64,000 bases of DNA, taken from Psoroptes ovis. Taxonomy: Eukaryota > Arthropoda > Arachnida > Sarcoptiformes > Psoroptidae. The translations under genes were made by a program, and so were the position numbers. The stretch covers positions 124,001-188,000 of the forward strand of contig PQWQ01000029.1 of the NCBI GenBank assembly GCA_002943765.1. Direction: 5' to 3'. Position 1 is the first letter of the stretch. The number at the start of each line of letters is the position of its first letter. The notes under the pieces were generated by a model, which searched no databases, was not told the DNA's origin, and saw nothing but the letters and a program-made list of their open reading frames with translations. Of the stretch, positions 13,073-26,082 are shown piece after piece.

Positions 13073-13345
13073 TATTTATGATATTTGTTTTAATAATATT
13101 CAAAGATTTATTTCTTAGAAAATATAAGATAATATGACAATTGTTGTCGTCACGAATTTCTGTTGTTTTTTGTTTTTTTGTTAATATTCAATTCATGTAT
13201 TTCAATTTTTGAAAATTTTCAAAAATAGAAAAAATCCTAAATTTCAACAGAAACAAAACTTTTCGTCTGATTCAAATTGAAGAAAAAAAAATATTGTTTC
13301 AGGCATATTTTCTGTGATTCATTCATGAATCACAAAGAATTACTA

Positions 13346-13427
13346 TTAGGTTGTCCCATAAGTTCTTGCCGTTATTCAAATGAAGAAAAATCAAAAAAAA
13401 CGGCAAGAACTTATGGGACAATCCGAT
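13346..13427. mobile_element. Fold-back element, type B
   Basis: TTAGGTTGTCCCATAAGTTC left and GAACTTATGGGACAATCCGA right; arms extend inward through TTGCCGTT and AACGGCAA. Confidence 0.85.
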
Positions 13428-13812
13428 ATTATTATAAGAAATTTGTTCTGATTTCATAAGAAAACATGAGAATTTCTTTTTCTTTGTAAAAATTGAATAA
13501 TTTGCTTCTTCTTCTTCATTTTTCTTTGTGTGATACGCAAATATGTACGATTTTGCCATACATTGAATGGTGTAATTCATTCGTGTTGAAACTTTGATTC
13601 CGCTGATTGATTCTTTGTTTTTTCATTTCACCATTTTGGAAATTTGATATGAAAAAATTTACGATTCATTACTTGACCAATAAGACCAATAAGACCATAT
13701 TGAATATACCATCATATACCAAGCGTCATGGACCCTCTTAATAGCCACTGTTACACTGGTATAATTTCAAAATTTTGTTCCATTTTTTTTTCATATCAAA
13801 TAAATGTGTGTT

Positions 13813-13893
13813 GGCTTGTCCGAAAAGTTTCGGCTGATTTTCCAGTGTTCATTTCCCATTGATTTTATGGTAAAAAAAAAACTTATCAAACAA
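13813..13893. mobile_element. Degraded fold-back element
   Basis: Clear left end TTGGCTTGTCCGAAAAGTTT. The right half has decayed to AAAACTTATCAAACAA, and the middle contains CCCATTGATTTTATGG. Probably an old copy of the family. Confidence 0.5.
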
Positions 13894-14580
13894 ATTCCAA
13901 ACACACAATTACGACGTGAGTGGATAAGTGATCTACATTCAATGTATGTGTGTGCGTGGGTGATCGTGTATAGATGAAGGGGATAAGAAACAAAACACAT
14001 TTGTGTGTGTGCGTAAGTGTTGAAATCTCATTTATATTCTTGAATAATGAGAGCTTTACTTGTTATTTCGTTTGTACCCCAATGATATATTGCAGTTAAT
14101 ATAATTAAACTAAAATAAATGAAATAGAAATAATTTTTGAATTTAATACATTTTGACATCCGAATACACATTATATATTCGCATATATGCGAATGTACGA
14201 ACCTTTGTACCTGTGTGTATTCGATGATGATTGCTTTTTTTTATTTTTTGAAATAAATTGTTGTGCTTGTGAATTCAATTCAATTCAATTCAATTCATTC
14301 ATTCAAAAGTATTCCATGAAATAATTTCAAATAAATTATTATTTTATTCAATTTTTTTGTGTGCACACAAATATGGCAGGTAAATTGGAACAAATAATAA
14401 TAATAATCATCATCAAATAATAATAATAATCAAAAGCAATCAGAAATTGATAATAATAATTTTTTTTTTGAAAATTCATATAACAAATTGAATGATAATG
14501 AACGTTTTTTTTTTTCGACACACTTGAAATGAACAATTGAAATTGTTCAAAAAATGCGAAATGAATATGAGCATAAAATA

Positions 14581-14661
14581 TTGGATCGTCCGAAAAGTTT
14601 TTTCCAATTTACTAATCGGAAAAACGTTTGAAAATTGGCAAAAACTTTTCGGACATCCTAA
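14581..14661. mobile_element. Fold-back element, divergent interior
   Basis: TTGGATCGTCCGAAAAGTTT left and AACTTTTCGGACATCCTAA right. The interior (CCAATTTACTAATCGG) fits neither A, B nor C closely. Confidence 0.78.
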
Positions 14662-15303
14662 ATATTATTGGAAAGGCAAGATAAGAATATAGCATTTTAT
14701 TTCATTGATTGAAACAATTTTTATCATTCATAAAATAATATTTGTTCAATAATATTTTTCGAATCGAATCGAATTCGTTTCTTATTATTTTCAAAGATGA
14801 TTTCATTTTCAAAAATTTCAATTGAAACGTAATAAACACGAATGACTGCCATTGTTTTGAATTATTCTTATGTTTGAATTATTATTATCACAAAACAGAA
14901 AATTATCATTTTAATTGAGTCTGATTCGATTGTGTACACAGTACATACGATGGCAATGGAGAAGAAATTGAGAAATTGACTGAGAATGGAAGAGATGGGA
15001 CAAAGAGGGCCAGAGATAGACTTGTTTCTTTGTTTGCTTGAAATGAAATTCTACTGATTTCGATCAATTGTAAAATATATATTATAAGGCTATAGATACA
15101 TTTGTGTTGTTATAATTTTTTCAAAATAAAATAAAATATCAAAATAAATAAATAAATAAATGAATAGAAATAAAAATAAAAAATTCCAATTGAATTAAAT
15201 CGAATCGAATCACTATCACTATTACTATTGATGAAATGAAATGAGATTTTTGTGAGTGAATGATTGAAAGAAAATCAAATTATATTTATTTATTTATTTT
15301 ATA

Positions 15304-15422
15304 CAAGGTTTAAAGTTTTAATTCAGAGTTTTGAAATTAAATTTCGTAATTATACAATTCAAAATTTCATTCGAAACTACGAAAATTAATTTTAAAACTC
15401 TGAATTAAAACTTGAAATTTTG
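15304..15422. mobile_element. 119-bp fold-back element (second family)
   Basis: Lies between TA dinucleotides. Left arm CAAGGTTTAAAGTTTTAATT is answered by AATTAAAACTTGAAATTTTG. The halves are long imperfect inverses (CAGAGTTTTGAAATTAAATT against AATTAATTTTAAAACTCTG). The C...G ends and TA flanks suit a Tc1/mariner-type non-autonomous element. Confidence 0.8.
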
Positions 15423-15432
15423 TATTTATTTA

Positions 15433-15464
<32 letters not shown>

Positions 15465-15574
15465 TTTGTTTGTATTAAATTGTGATGTGATATGTGTTTC
15501 AATATTATTATTATTATTATAACGAAGTAGTACGATAAAAAATGATGATGATGCTTTGAATCATTTATTTTCTA

Positions 15575-15655
15575 TTAAGATTGTCCGAAAAGTTCATTCG
15601 GCTTATTCAATAGAGTTTCTCATGAAAATTGGCCAAAACTTTTCGGACAACCTAA
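15575..15655 (+). mobile_element. Fold-back element, type A
   Basis: TTAAGATTGTCCGAAAAGTTC left and AACTTTTCGGACAACCTAA right; interior CATTCGGCTTATTCAATAG. Confidence 0.85.
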
Positions 15656-17592
15656 AATATATAAAATAAAACTAATTTCTATCACATTGTGTATAAATTG
15701 TGTGTCGATGGTTGTTGTTAATAGAATTTCCACACACATATGAACAGGTGTAATTTCACCAAAATGAATTCAAGGCAAAATTGAATGTACCTTGTTTTTG
15801 GGCCCGATTTCGAACATGTTATGGGTGAATTTTCTAATATTTTTCTCATTTTTTTCAATCAATTTTCATCATAAATTTTCGGTCATGAATATAATTATAT
15901 AATTATTATTGTTACAATTACATGAAATAAATTGCGATGCGATAAGAATTGTGAATTTTTGAATGTAAATGAATGTAAAATGAAATTCAATAGTAATAAT
16001 CATAATAATAATAATAATAATGAAATTGTGAAATGCGTGAATGATCAACAAAAATAAAAATAAAAAATAAAATAAATGTCATTGTATTGAATTGAATTAG
16101 ATTCAATTCCATCATCATATATATTTGATGATATATATATTTCACTTGCTATGAAATGATGAATATAATATTCAATGATGATGAATTGGAAATAATGGAA
16201 ATTTTTTCTCCGAGAAATTCTTGAAAAGGTAGAAAATGATAATAATGAATTCTTCACCATTGAAAATGAATGAATGAATGAATGAATGAAAGGGTTGAAA
16301 AAATTGAATTTAAATTTAAATGATTTTCCTATGTTTCCTGAAATTATTATCATTTTATTACTCGGCGAAATGTGTGAATATGTGTGATCGAATAATTATG
16401 GCAGTTTTTTAAGGTAGTAGGATTCATTGGCACACAAGGTGCATGTGAAGGTATTCGAGTATTTATGCCATTTTACCCCTGTACATCTCCGACATTCTCA
16501 TAATTCAGCACAAAGAAAAACATTTACGAAATTTCCCTGCACTCGAAAAAAATTGAATTTGATCTATTTGAATTCGAATTAAATGCATTAATTTTTTTTG
16601 AATAATAAATGAATAATAATAATTAGATTCATTGACTATGGCCGTATTTATCAAAGGTGATATTCGAATGATATTCTCTCTCTCTCTCTCGTATACGATT
16701 ATTATCATTGATCATGACTGATTATCTATTCTGTTATTTTCGAGAAAGAGAGACCTACACCTATTCCATTTTTCCATTCAAATATATCAATGATGATCTA
16801 TGATACTCCAACATAGTCTTTGTCGAATGAAAACCTTGAATTTTCATTTTTCCCAAATTTTTATTATTTGATTTAAACCAAATTCATTCATTCATCGCGA
16901 TATATTTTTGCACATTCTCATCAAATATTCATATGAGATTAAAATGATTATTGAATACATACATACATACATAACAATAACAATAACAACTGATAATAAT
17001 AATCGATGATAATCATTAATATTCAAAGAGTTTATATTCCTCTATCATTTCGGTATTATATTATATTTGATTCAATAATGAATGATTACACATTACAATA
17101 AAATATCATTAATAATGACTATGAATGTCAAATATTAATATTTTTTCTCGAATATTTTTTCAATATTTATCATTTGAATTTATTTGAATTCATTCATTCA
17201 TTCATTGAAAAATATTGTATATTCGTGTGGATTCGTTTTTGTTTTTTTCGTGGTGCACCACCATTTCATTATATGAACACGAATATGATTTAAAATTCAT
17301 TTAATTCATATTTTTCATTTATATTTATTTCAATGTCAGCACTGTCAGTGTGTGTGTGTGTGTAACCAACCACACCGTAGGGTTTTACATAAATAATTTA
17401 GTGATTTTTCTTTCATTACGAGCAAAAATAAAAGATTATATTTTATCACGCAATATTTTATTATTATTTTTTTGTTTTTGAAATTTTTGAAATTTGAATT
17501 TATGAATATTTCGTAATAGGTTTATATGATCAAAGGTCTTTAGCTTTTCAAGGGAGATATTCAATAATAATACATTAATTTTTTTTTGAATA

Positions 17593-17674
17593 TTAAGTTG
17601 TCCGTAAAGTTTTTGCCGGTCATATCGTGTAGAAAATAATTGAAAAATCGGCAAAAACTTTTCGGACAATCTAA
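17593..17674. mobile_element. Fold-back element, type C
   Basis: TTAAGTTGTCCGTAAAGTTT left and AACTTTTCGGACAATCTAA right; centre CATATCGTGTAGAAAATAAT. It ends 45 bp before the splice acceptor of the membrane-protein exon at 17720, so it probably lies in that intron. Confidence 0.83.
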
Positions 17675-17719
17675 TATAATTTATCAATTGATTTATCATT
17701 TCTCATTTTTTCAAAATAG

Positions 17720-18600
17720 TGTTAATGATTCAATTGGATCACGTACATCGTTGCCAACTACATCATCATCATCGGCATCATTATATTCATCCCATTCATT
17801 GCTATGTCGATTATTACCATCATCATCATCATCATCATCTTCATCATCAGCAGTATCCAATGATCATAATTTACATTACAATTCAATTGGACATCATTCA
17901 TTAACAGCATCTGCTGTTGGATTATCATCATCGACAAGCATTAATAATAATATCAATAATCATAATCATAATCATATTAATAATGAAAATGGTGAATCAA
18001 TACAGGTAGTATTTTCTGCACAATCACGTGATGCAATCATATATGTCACTGTAAGTGTTTTTGTTTCATCTGCCATAAAAAATATATTTATTCGACATAT
18101 GAAACACACACATATGTATTTTCTTAGATTCAAATTTCAATTTATTTTGATTTAATTTTCAATATGTTTCCTTGGCTGGTTGCTTGTTTGCTTGTTTGAA
18201 AATGGAAATTTCAAATAAATTTTCATTTTCAACAAACGAACAACACACCATATTTCATTTCATATTTTTTAATATTTGTTTTCCGAAGAACAACAAAAAA
18301 AAAACATATTTATTTTTGAATATTTTTGAATAATTTTAATATTTCTACAAATTTTTCCAATTTTTTTACCCATTTTGTTCAAAGGTGGTACTAGTCATTT
18401 ATATAATAATATTCGTCGTATTAGTCGTTACATCATATCGTAAAAGTAGTGCATTACGTGAAACATTAAATCGTCATTTACGTTCACAATATGCAACCGG
18501 ACCATTCGGTACGCCAACAATATTGGAAACAGATTCGAACGGTGATCAAGTACACTGTGATACTGTTGATGAGCTACATGAAGGTTCCATACAACTTTAG
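17720..18600 (+). CDS. Single-pass membrane protein, last two exons
   Basis: Two exons are supported: 17720-18050 (acceptor ...TTTTCAAAATAG, donor GTAAGT) and 18385-18600 (acceptor ...TTCAAAG, stop TAG). They join in phase 0. The first encodes about 110 residues of Ser/Asn/His-rich low complexity ending in ESIQVVFSAQSRDAIIYVT. The second continues with a hydrophobic span VVLVIYIIIFVVLVV, then a basic stretch (TSYRKSSALRETLNRHLR) and a short tail ending GSIQL. This predicts one transmembrane helix with a cytosolic tail of about 50 residues; the final four residues could suit a class II PDZ domain. The start lies upstream and was not found. I do not recognise the family. The membrane segment and following basic patch loosely recall KCNE-type potassium channel subunits, which is speculation. 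A possible AATAAA is at 18736. Confidence 0.65.
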
Positions 18601-18735
18601 TTCAGTAGTTGTTTGATGGGAGAAAATTGGAAAAAATAAGCTGAAAAATATCCAAAAATCATTTTCATCATTTAGTGCAGTCCGAATTATTATTATTTTT
18701 GGAAAAATATCCGAAGAATCGTTGTTTAAATGGCG

Positions 18736-18741
18736 AATAAA
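18736..18741 (+). terminator. Candidate polyadenylation signal
   Basis: AATAAA 136 bp downstream of the stop codon of the single-pass membrane protein. Confidence 0.4.
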
Positions 18742-19018
18742 CGAATAACCGAAATATATCACCACCACCACCACCACACAGAAAATACACCAAAAACACA
18801 CATATTTCGACATATATGCATTAACCAGCATCAACCCCAGAAAAATAATACTGAATTAATTTGTCAAAAAATGAAAATGAACAAACACACAAACATCCAT
18901 CTCTATCAAATCACACATATATGATAATGAGAAATGCTATCATCTTGGATCCAGTACAATTTACACTGATAACAAAATTCAAACCAATGACCATATCAAA
19001 AAAAAAAGCAAATAATAT

Positions 19019-19101
19019 TTAGGTTGTCCGGAAAGTTTTTGCCGATTATATCGTGTAGAAAATCATCGAGAAAATCGGCAAAAACTTTTCGGACAACCTT
19101 A
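19019..19101. mobile_element. Fold-back element, type C
   Basis: TTAGGTTGTCCGGAAAGTTTTT left and AACTTTTCGGACAACCTTA right; symmetric GCCGATTATATCG and GAAAATCGGC arms. Confidence 0.85.
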
Positions 19102-20532
19102 TAAAATGAATTTGAAATTGAATATTACAATGACAACCGTAAAAAAATATGAAGAGAAAATAATGATAAATTTTTGAATTTAAAATACGTCGCCACACAT
19201 ATATATTTACATTTAAACAAATAAATAAATGACAAGTAAACCATTCAAAGGCTATAGTTATTAACACACATTTCACAATGTACACATTTCCAAATATGAT
19301 AATTTAGTGTTTTTCCCACTTTTCTTTGTTTGGCAAAATTATACAAGTTTGTCCGAATGAATGAATGAATGAATGAATTGATAAATGATTATGGCAGTTG
19401 AACATTTGTATAAGCAGGCATTGATCATCACATCATTAACGATTGATGGCCCAAAAACCGGCTCCAAGAAAAATGATTTGAAAAAATGGCACCGAAAATT
19501 TGACAATCCGACTAATGTAATGATTCAATGGAATGATTTCAATGACTGATTTCGAATGGACGACCGAATGGACCCTAAAATATGAAAATTCCTTCGTTTA
19601 TTTATTTGTTTTTGAAAAATTTCTGAAAACAAAAATTCCATTCATTTGAAAGAATAACCTTGTCTCCCTTATTATTCATTCTTGAGTGAGAATATTCTTT
19701 GAGAACAGCTCCAACTAACATTATTCAACACTATTGAATACACCTCAACAAGACAATATATGAATACACGAATCCAATGGAAATTATTGTTAATGAAATT
19801 CTTTAAAATTATTTCGAATAAATCATTTGAATATCTTAAGATACGAATAAAATTATTGAAAATTATTGAATTCATTGATTGAAATTTGAAATTTGAATAA
19901 TTTAAGATTGATTCATTTCAAATTGAAAAACACGATCGTCTTATTCATTCATTCATGTTAATTTTCAATTGCAGGATTTACACTTGAATGTATCATGTTT
20001 TAATTTTGAAAAAATAAAAAAAAGGAAAAAAATATGTTCAAGCTCATTTGAAAAATCAAACATTGAATCATAGTTCATCATCATCATCATTTGTGATTTG
20101 TCAATATCGATGAGAAAATAAATGAATGCATTTGTGTTTGACGACGAAAAGCAAACAAAGCAGCCAAAAACAAATATTGCCATATCAACATTGTCATCGT
20201 CGTCATTTCTGATTATTTGTAGCTTATTGTTATGTTTGAAGAATAAATCATTCATCAAAGCAAATCAAACACATAAATGAAATTTCAGGTTCGAAATGTT
20301 TTATGTTTTAAAAATTCATCAAATGATTTGTTTTAATTTGTGAGTCAACAAATAAAGAAAAATTTTTGAATTTCGAAATCAAATTTGTTTGTTTTTATTT
20401 GAAAAAAGAAGAAAATATATTCATTTGTTTATTTCAATTTTGAAAAATTACAGTGTTCAATTTTCGACGCAATTATTAGCAATTCATCATCATCTTCAAT
20501 GATAATCGTGAAAAAATGTGATCAATTTATGT

Positions 20533-22245
20533 GAAAATTTTTCGAGAAAAATCTAAGGCTATAGCCTTTGGAAATTTTCAAAAAAACCGAAAAATTTTCT
20601 CCATTGATTTTCTATGGCGTTTTTCCCATTGATTTTCCATGGCAAAAAAAATTTGTAAAAATCGAGAAAAATCTAAGGCTATAGCCTTTGGAAATTTTCA
20701 AAAAAAAGGAAAAATTTTCTCCATTGATTTTCTATGGCATTTTTCCCATTGATTTTCTATGGCAAAAAAATTTGTAAAAATCGAGGAAAATCTAAGGCTA
20801 TAGCCTTTGGAAATTTTCAAAAAAACCGAAAAATTTTCTCCATTGATTTTCTATGGCATTTTTCCCATTGATTTTCTATGGCAAAAAAAATTTGTAAAAA
20901 TCGAGAAAAATCTAAGGCTATAGCCTTTGGAAATTTTCAAAAAAACCGAAAAATTTTCTCCATTGATTTTCTATGGCATTTTTCCCATTGATTTTCTATG
21001 GCAAAAAAAATTTGTAAAAATCGAGAAAAATCTAAGGCTATAGCCTTTGGAAATTTTCAAAAAAACCGAAAAATTTTCTCCATTGATTTTCTATGGCATT
21101 TTTCCCATTGATTTTCTATGGCAAAAAAATTTGTAAAAATCGAGGAAAATCTAAGGCTATAGCCTTTGGAAATTTTCAAAAAAAAGGAAAAATTTTCTCC
21201 ATTGATTTTCTATGGCATTTTTCCCATTGATTTTCTATGGCAAAAAAATTTGTAAAAATCGAGACAAATCTAAGGCTATAGCCTTTGGAAATTTTCAAAA
21301 AAAACCGAAAAATTTTCTCCATTGATTTTCTATGGCATTTTTCCCATTGATTTTCTATGGCAAAAAAATTTGTAAAAATCGAGGAAAATCTAAGGCTATA
21401 GCCTTTGGAAATTTTCAAAAAAAAGGAAAAATTTTCTCCATTGATTTTCTACGGCATTTTTCCCATTGATTTTCTATGGCAAAAAAAATTTGTAAAAATC
21501 GAGACAAATCTAAGGGTATAGCCTTTGGAAATTTTCAAAAAAAACCGAAAAATTTTCTCCTTTGATTTTTTATGGCGTTTTTCCCATTGATTTTCTATGG
21601 CAAAAAAAATTTGTAAAAATCGAGACAAATCTAAGGCTATAGCCTTTGGAAATTTTCAAAAAAAACCGAAAAATTTTCTCCTTTGATTTTTTATGGCGTT
21701 TTTCCCATTGATTTTCTATGGCAAAAAAAATTTGTAAAAATCGAGACAAATCTAAGGCTATAGCCTTTGGAAATTTTCAAAAAAAACCGAAAAATTTTCT
21801 CCATTGATTTTCTATGGCATTTTTCCCATTGATTTTCTATGGCAAAAAAATTTGTAAAAATCGAGGAAAATCTAAGGCTATAGCCTTTGGAAATTTTCAA
21901 AAAAACCGAAAAATTTTCTCCATTGATTTTCTATGGCATTTTTCCCATTGATTTTCTATGGCGAAAAAAATTTGTAAAAATCGAGAAAAATCTAAGGCTA
22001 TAGCCTTTGGAAATTTTCAAAAAAAAGGAAAAATTTTCTCCATTGATTTTCTATGGCATTTTTCCCATTGATTTTCTATGGCGAAAAAAATTTGTAAAAA
22101 TCGAGACAAATCTAAGGCTATAGCCTTTGGAAATTTTCAAAAAAAACCGAAAAATTTTCTCCATTGATTTTCTATGGCGTTTTTCCCATTGATTTTCTAT
22201 GGCAAAAAAAATTTGTAAAAATCGAAAAAATCTAAGGCTATACAT
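20533..22245. repeat. Tandem satellite of ~120-bp monomers
   Basis: The landmark GGCTATAGCC recurs at 20557, 20677, 20796, 20916, 21036, 21155, 21274, 21394, 21514 (one base changed), 21635, 21756, 21876, 21996, 22116 and, cut short, 22236. The period is 119-121 bp, giving about 14 full monomers. Each has a 14-bp perfect palindrome AAGGCTATAGCCTT (broken in the 21514 unit) and an internal duplication, with CCATTGATTTTCTATGGC appearing twice 25 bp apart. Monomers differ at diagnostic sites (CCG or AGG before AAAAATTTTCTCC; GAGAAAAAT, GAGGAAAAT or GAGACAAAT before CTAAGG). Because 120 is divisible by three, minus-strand frames stay open through repeats; these are artefacts. Confidence 0.95.
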
Positions 22246-25200
22246 CGACAAAATTTTTGAAAAAATCGAAAACGATCTATGATTATGTAAAAGTTTTAAT
22301 TCCTTTATTTTTTTATCTAAATATAAAATTGTTAATTTTAAATAATTCCAAGCTGAAAAATCAAAATTTTTTATTGATTACTATAGTTTTTTATTACCGA
22401 ATATCAATCTCTAAGCTAATATTTGGCCTACGTGACGTTATGATCCTTGTTTTCATATTGATTTAATTATAATTTTTCTCTACATTTTTTTCAAATATTT
22501 GATAAATCAAGCATGGCTTAAGTAAAGCAAATATTTATTTGCATAATTATGATTTCGTTTGATTTTTAAATTTATGTCAAACTTTGAACATTTGTCATCA
22601 CAAAAATAGAGAGATATTTCAACATTTATCAAAGTTCAATATGTTCATTTTTTCGATTCATATTCATAGTTTAAATCGTGATGATGCGCAGCTTTCGATT
22701 GCCAATATCATAGATGGTTTCCAAGTACATACATTGATTTTCTTAAATTAATTCAAATTTTTAAATTTAAAAATTTTGAATTATTTTCTTTTCACCCATT
22801 AGAATATCGTAAGAATATCCATATTTAATGTATTTGGTTGAATATTTGAGGGGAAAATAAATGTTTGAAATTAATTCAATATTAAAAGTTTCTTGTACAA
22901 TGTTTCCCAGTGGAATTTCACCGAAATATTTTTATTATTACTTTTAAATGGACGAATGATTTTTTCTTCAGTTCTATTTCTTCATATTTTTCATTCCATT
23001 AATTCATATGTTATCTATGTACCATTATTATGAATTTATCACAATTCAAATGAATTTTACATTTTCATCCATATTTATTATAATGTAAATATATGAATCA
23101 ATATTGACCTGTCATATATAACATTTATCTCTACGAAAATTCATGTTTTATTTTCGTCTTTGTTTTATTTGTTTGGTTTGAATCTTAAGCAGAAATTTTG
23201 CACCTTGAATATTTTGTCTTCCAAGACTAAAGAAATGCCTAATTGCTCGACTATATATTGCACTGGTGCTCCACAATATAAGGAATATTTTTGTCGGATT
23301 TATAGTCTTTGTTTATTTATACCAAAATAAATCCCATAAATAATTCAATAATTTCCACTCAGTATTATCCAAATATGATTAAATTTTAGAACGTATTTCG
23401 ATTTTGATTATTTTGTGTTGGATTTTAATATTGAAAAACGATTCTAATACCAGAATTAATGTCTTATATCACAAGCTTTATATATATTTTGCACGCACCA
23501 AAACATTAGATTGGAAATATTGAATTAATAGGAAAAGATGAAATTTTGAATGAAAATTTTTGAATGAAATTGGAAGAATTGTTTTCAGCCAAAAATAAAA
23601 CCTGCAATAAATCCATCAATATGATCCAACCTGGTGTCTGTGCATTTGGAATCCTATGAGAATATTCCGTATATGTCTGTCTACGATTCTAAATTATTCA
23701 ATGAAAATAGATTTAGTTTGGAAATATGGAGTCTATCGCGTCTCTTCAATCATTTTCTCTTCTTTTCTGAATTTACCACAGTTGCTATGCACACACTTTG
23801 AAATGTTTGTTGAATTGATTTTCCATTTTATCAATGATTTATTTGATAGGCTATGTGATTGATGAAAAACAAAACAAAAAAAAATAGATATATTTTAATC
23901 ATTTCATAAGGAACATTCATATATTTTTATTAATGCGAATTTATAAGGATGCACAAGTCAATATTTTTGTCAAAATACACTCACATATATAGAGATATAT
24001 TGATTTGATTTTGATTTTAGATTCACATTTCTTCATTTCTTTGAATAGCGAACCTTTGACTTGACAATTGTTGATTGAGATTAATGGATGAAATATTGGA
24101 TATGATTTTTTCGATAAATTTTCAACCAAAGAACGTGTTAAATACATTGAAAGATTTGAGCTGTTCAAATTATTTGATTAAAAATTCATGATAATAAATA
24201 TTCATATCAAATTTCGATGAAAATATTCGATGAAAAACATTGACTTACAAAGTCTATTTCATTTCAAGCATTATGATGATTAAGATGCCTTTATGCCCAC
24301 ATAAACAATTTGAAAATAAAAGCGCCATCAAAATCATTCGTTTTCATCAAACCAATTTGAGAACCAATTGATTAATGGACTTTGAAAGTTGAAAAATATG
24401 AAATAAACATCATTTGATCAATGATCTAAAATACATTATATTTTATATAGATTCGTGTATTTTGTACTTTGAATTTGTTTTTTTCCTCATTTTCAAACCA
24501 TATTTCAACTCTTAAAACCAAAATCAGTCATATTTGATTTCAATTTTTTTTTCTGTTTTTTAATCATATTGCCCACACTCTCGATTTAAAAATAGATATG
24601 TTTTGCGCCTTGGTAGCTGATTGATTTCAAATAAATATGGGTTCAATTCCTATGAAAATTTCAAATCAAATCAAATGATCAATCAAAGATTATTTACCAT
24701 TTATGGAATTGAAAATTAAACAACAATAAAAAAAATTTATGATCAAAAAATAAGACTAAATTTCACGCGAAATTCAAGTATTTGTATTTTTACGCGTGCA
24801 AATATGCACGTATTCGTTTTGAATTCTTATTTGTATTTTGAACCTTGTGCCATATATCCAGAGCCAATCACGCAATCATTCCTTTGAATTATCAGGAGTA
24901 AATCCAATAAAATAAATTAATCTAAAATTTGGAGCCATTTTTTCGGCCACACCTACATATTTAAAAAATATGAAATTTTAAAAATATTTACATGTATTTG
25001 TCTCATATCTTTGAATCAGAGGAGACTTTGATCACTTTGATTGACAATTTTCAATGAAAAATTTTGTTTATTCATTCGACCAAAAATAATTATGGCTGCT
25101 GATAATTCAATTGAATAGCTTCAATTCAAAATTGAATGCCCACAAATTTTTTTTTTATTTTCTTTGCATTTTGTTTTGATTGATTGATTGATTAGAGATG

Positions 25201-26082
25201 ATGATAAAACGATTTACTAAATACGATTTTTATATATATGTGTGGATATACACAGTCCTAAATCAATCAATCAATCAATTCATTGATAGCGATGAAATTT
25301 GAGAAATTCATTTGGTTGTCCGAAAAGTTTTGGCCAATTTTCATGTGGCAACTCTATTCGATTAAGCTGAATGAACTTTTCAGACAATCTAAATATAAAT
25401 AAGAAATATGATCCGTTGATTTGATTTGATTATTTTGATTTTTGATAATTTTAAATTTTTCAAATTTTTTTCTTTCTTCAATCATTTCTTAAAGAAAAAT
25501 AATGATAAATATGAGTATTGATGCACACTTTTTGTTCATTAATCGAAATACTATGACATAATTGATTGATTGATTAAATTTTTCCAAGTGAATATAAATT
25601 GAAATCTTGTGATTCGGGGTCCTTCGTAATAATAAAACATCCAATCACAGCAGCAGATACATTCAGCCTTATAAGATTCACTTCTTCGTCTTGTTCTTCT
25701 TCACCAAAACACGTTCCATTTCTTGGGTTTTTTGACCAAATAAAATATTCAAATATATCTCAAAATCTACGATTTCAAATGTGACATAATTGATTTTTCG
25801 AACCATACATACCTAGCCGCCCACGATTCATTCATTCATTTTTCTCTTCGTCTCTTATTCTACTTAGTGCTTTGATTTCTTTCTGATGAACTTGTTCAAG
25901 TTTTTTTTTTGAAAAACTTTAAACCTTTAAACCTCTAAAATTGAAATTGTTTGTTTGTTGAAATAATCAAGAATCAAGAATTGACAGAATCATCATTCAA
26001 AAATTGAAACCAATTATCATTCGTCAATAAGACCTTATTCTGGAAATTCTGAAAATTCTAAAATTCAGTGAAATAAGCAAAA
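22246..26082. other. Non-coding, AT-rich unique sequence
   Basis: No exon recognised on either strand; frames are short and lack conserved motifs. One type A fold-back element is at 25311-25392. The rest looks like unique intergenic DNA. Confidence 0.55.
25311..25392 (-). mobile_element. Fold-back element, type A
   Basis: TTTGGTTGTCCGAAAAGTTT left and AACTTTTCAGACAATCTAA right; reverse type A interior (CATGTGGCAACTC then GATTAAGCTGAATG). The only copy between 19.1 and 39.0 kb. Confidence 0.85.

Larger units (their letters stand above)
1..17719. other. Gene-poor region dense in fold-back elements
   Basis: No exon with recognisable protein similarity was found in this stretch. Open frames are short, AT-rich and pass through simple repeats or mobile elements. 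It contains 24 of the 36 short GGTTGTCC-ended elements, one hAT-type miniature element, one 119-bp fold-back element and many TCA, AAT and TGAA microsatellites. It may be intergenic or a very large intron of the membrane-protein gene whose last exons begin at 17720; the sequence alone does not decide. Confidence 0.6.
18601..20532. other. Non-coding spacer before the satellite
   Basis: No convincing exon. It contains a type C fold-back element at 19019-19101, CAC and TGAA microsatellites and AT-rich unique sequence. Confidence 0.6.

Noticed and set aside
17640..17719. Upstream part of the open frame that continues into the membrane-protein exon
   Set aside because: The apparent start codon lies inside a fold-back element, and a good splice acceptor at 17719 explains the frame better.
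21176..22251. Minus-strand open frames of 66-80 codons with repeated KISKGYSLRF units
   Set aside because: They are satellite monomers read in a frame that stays open because the period is divisible by three; no start context, splice sites or conserved motif.
24601..24660. tRNA-like GGTTCAATTCC box
   Set aside because: No matching A box at proper spacing and no cloverleaf stems could be formed by eye.
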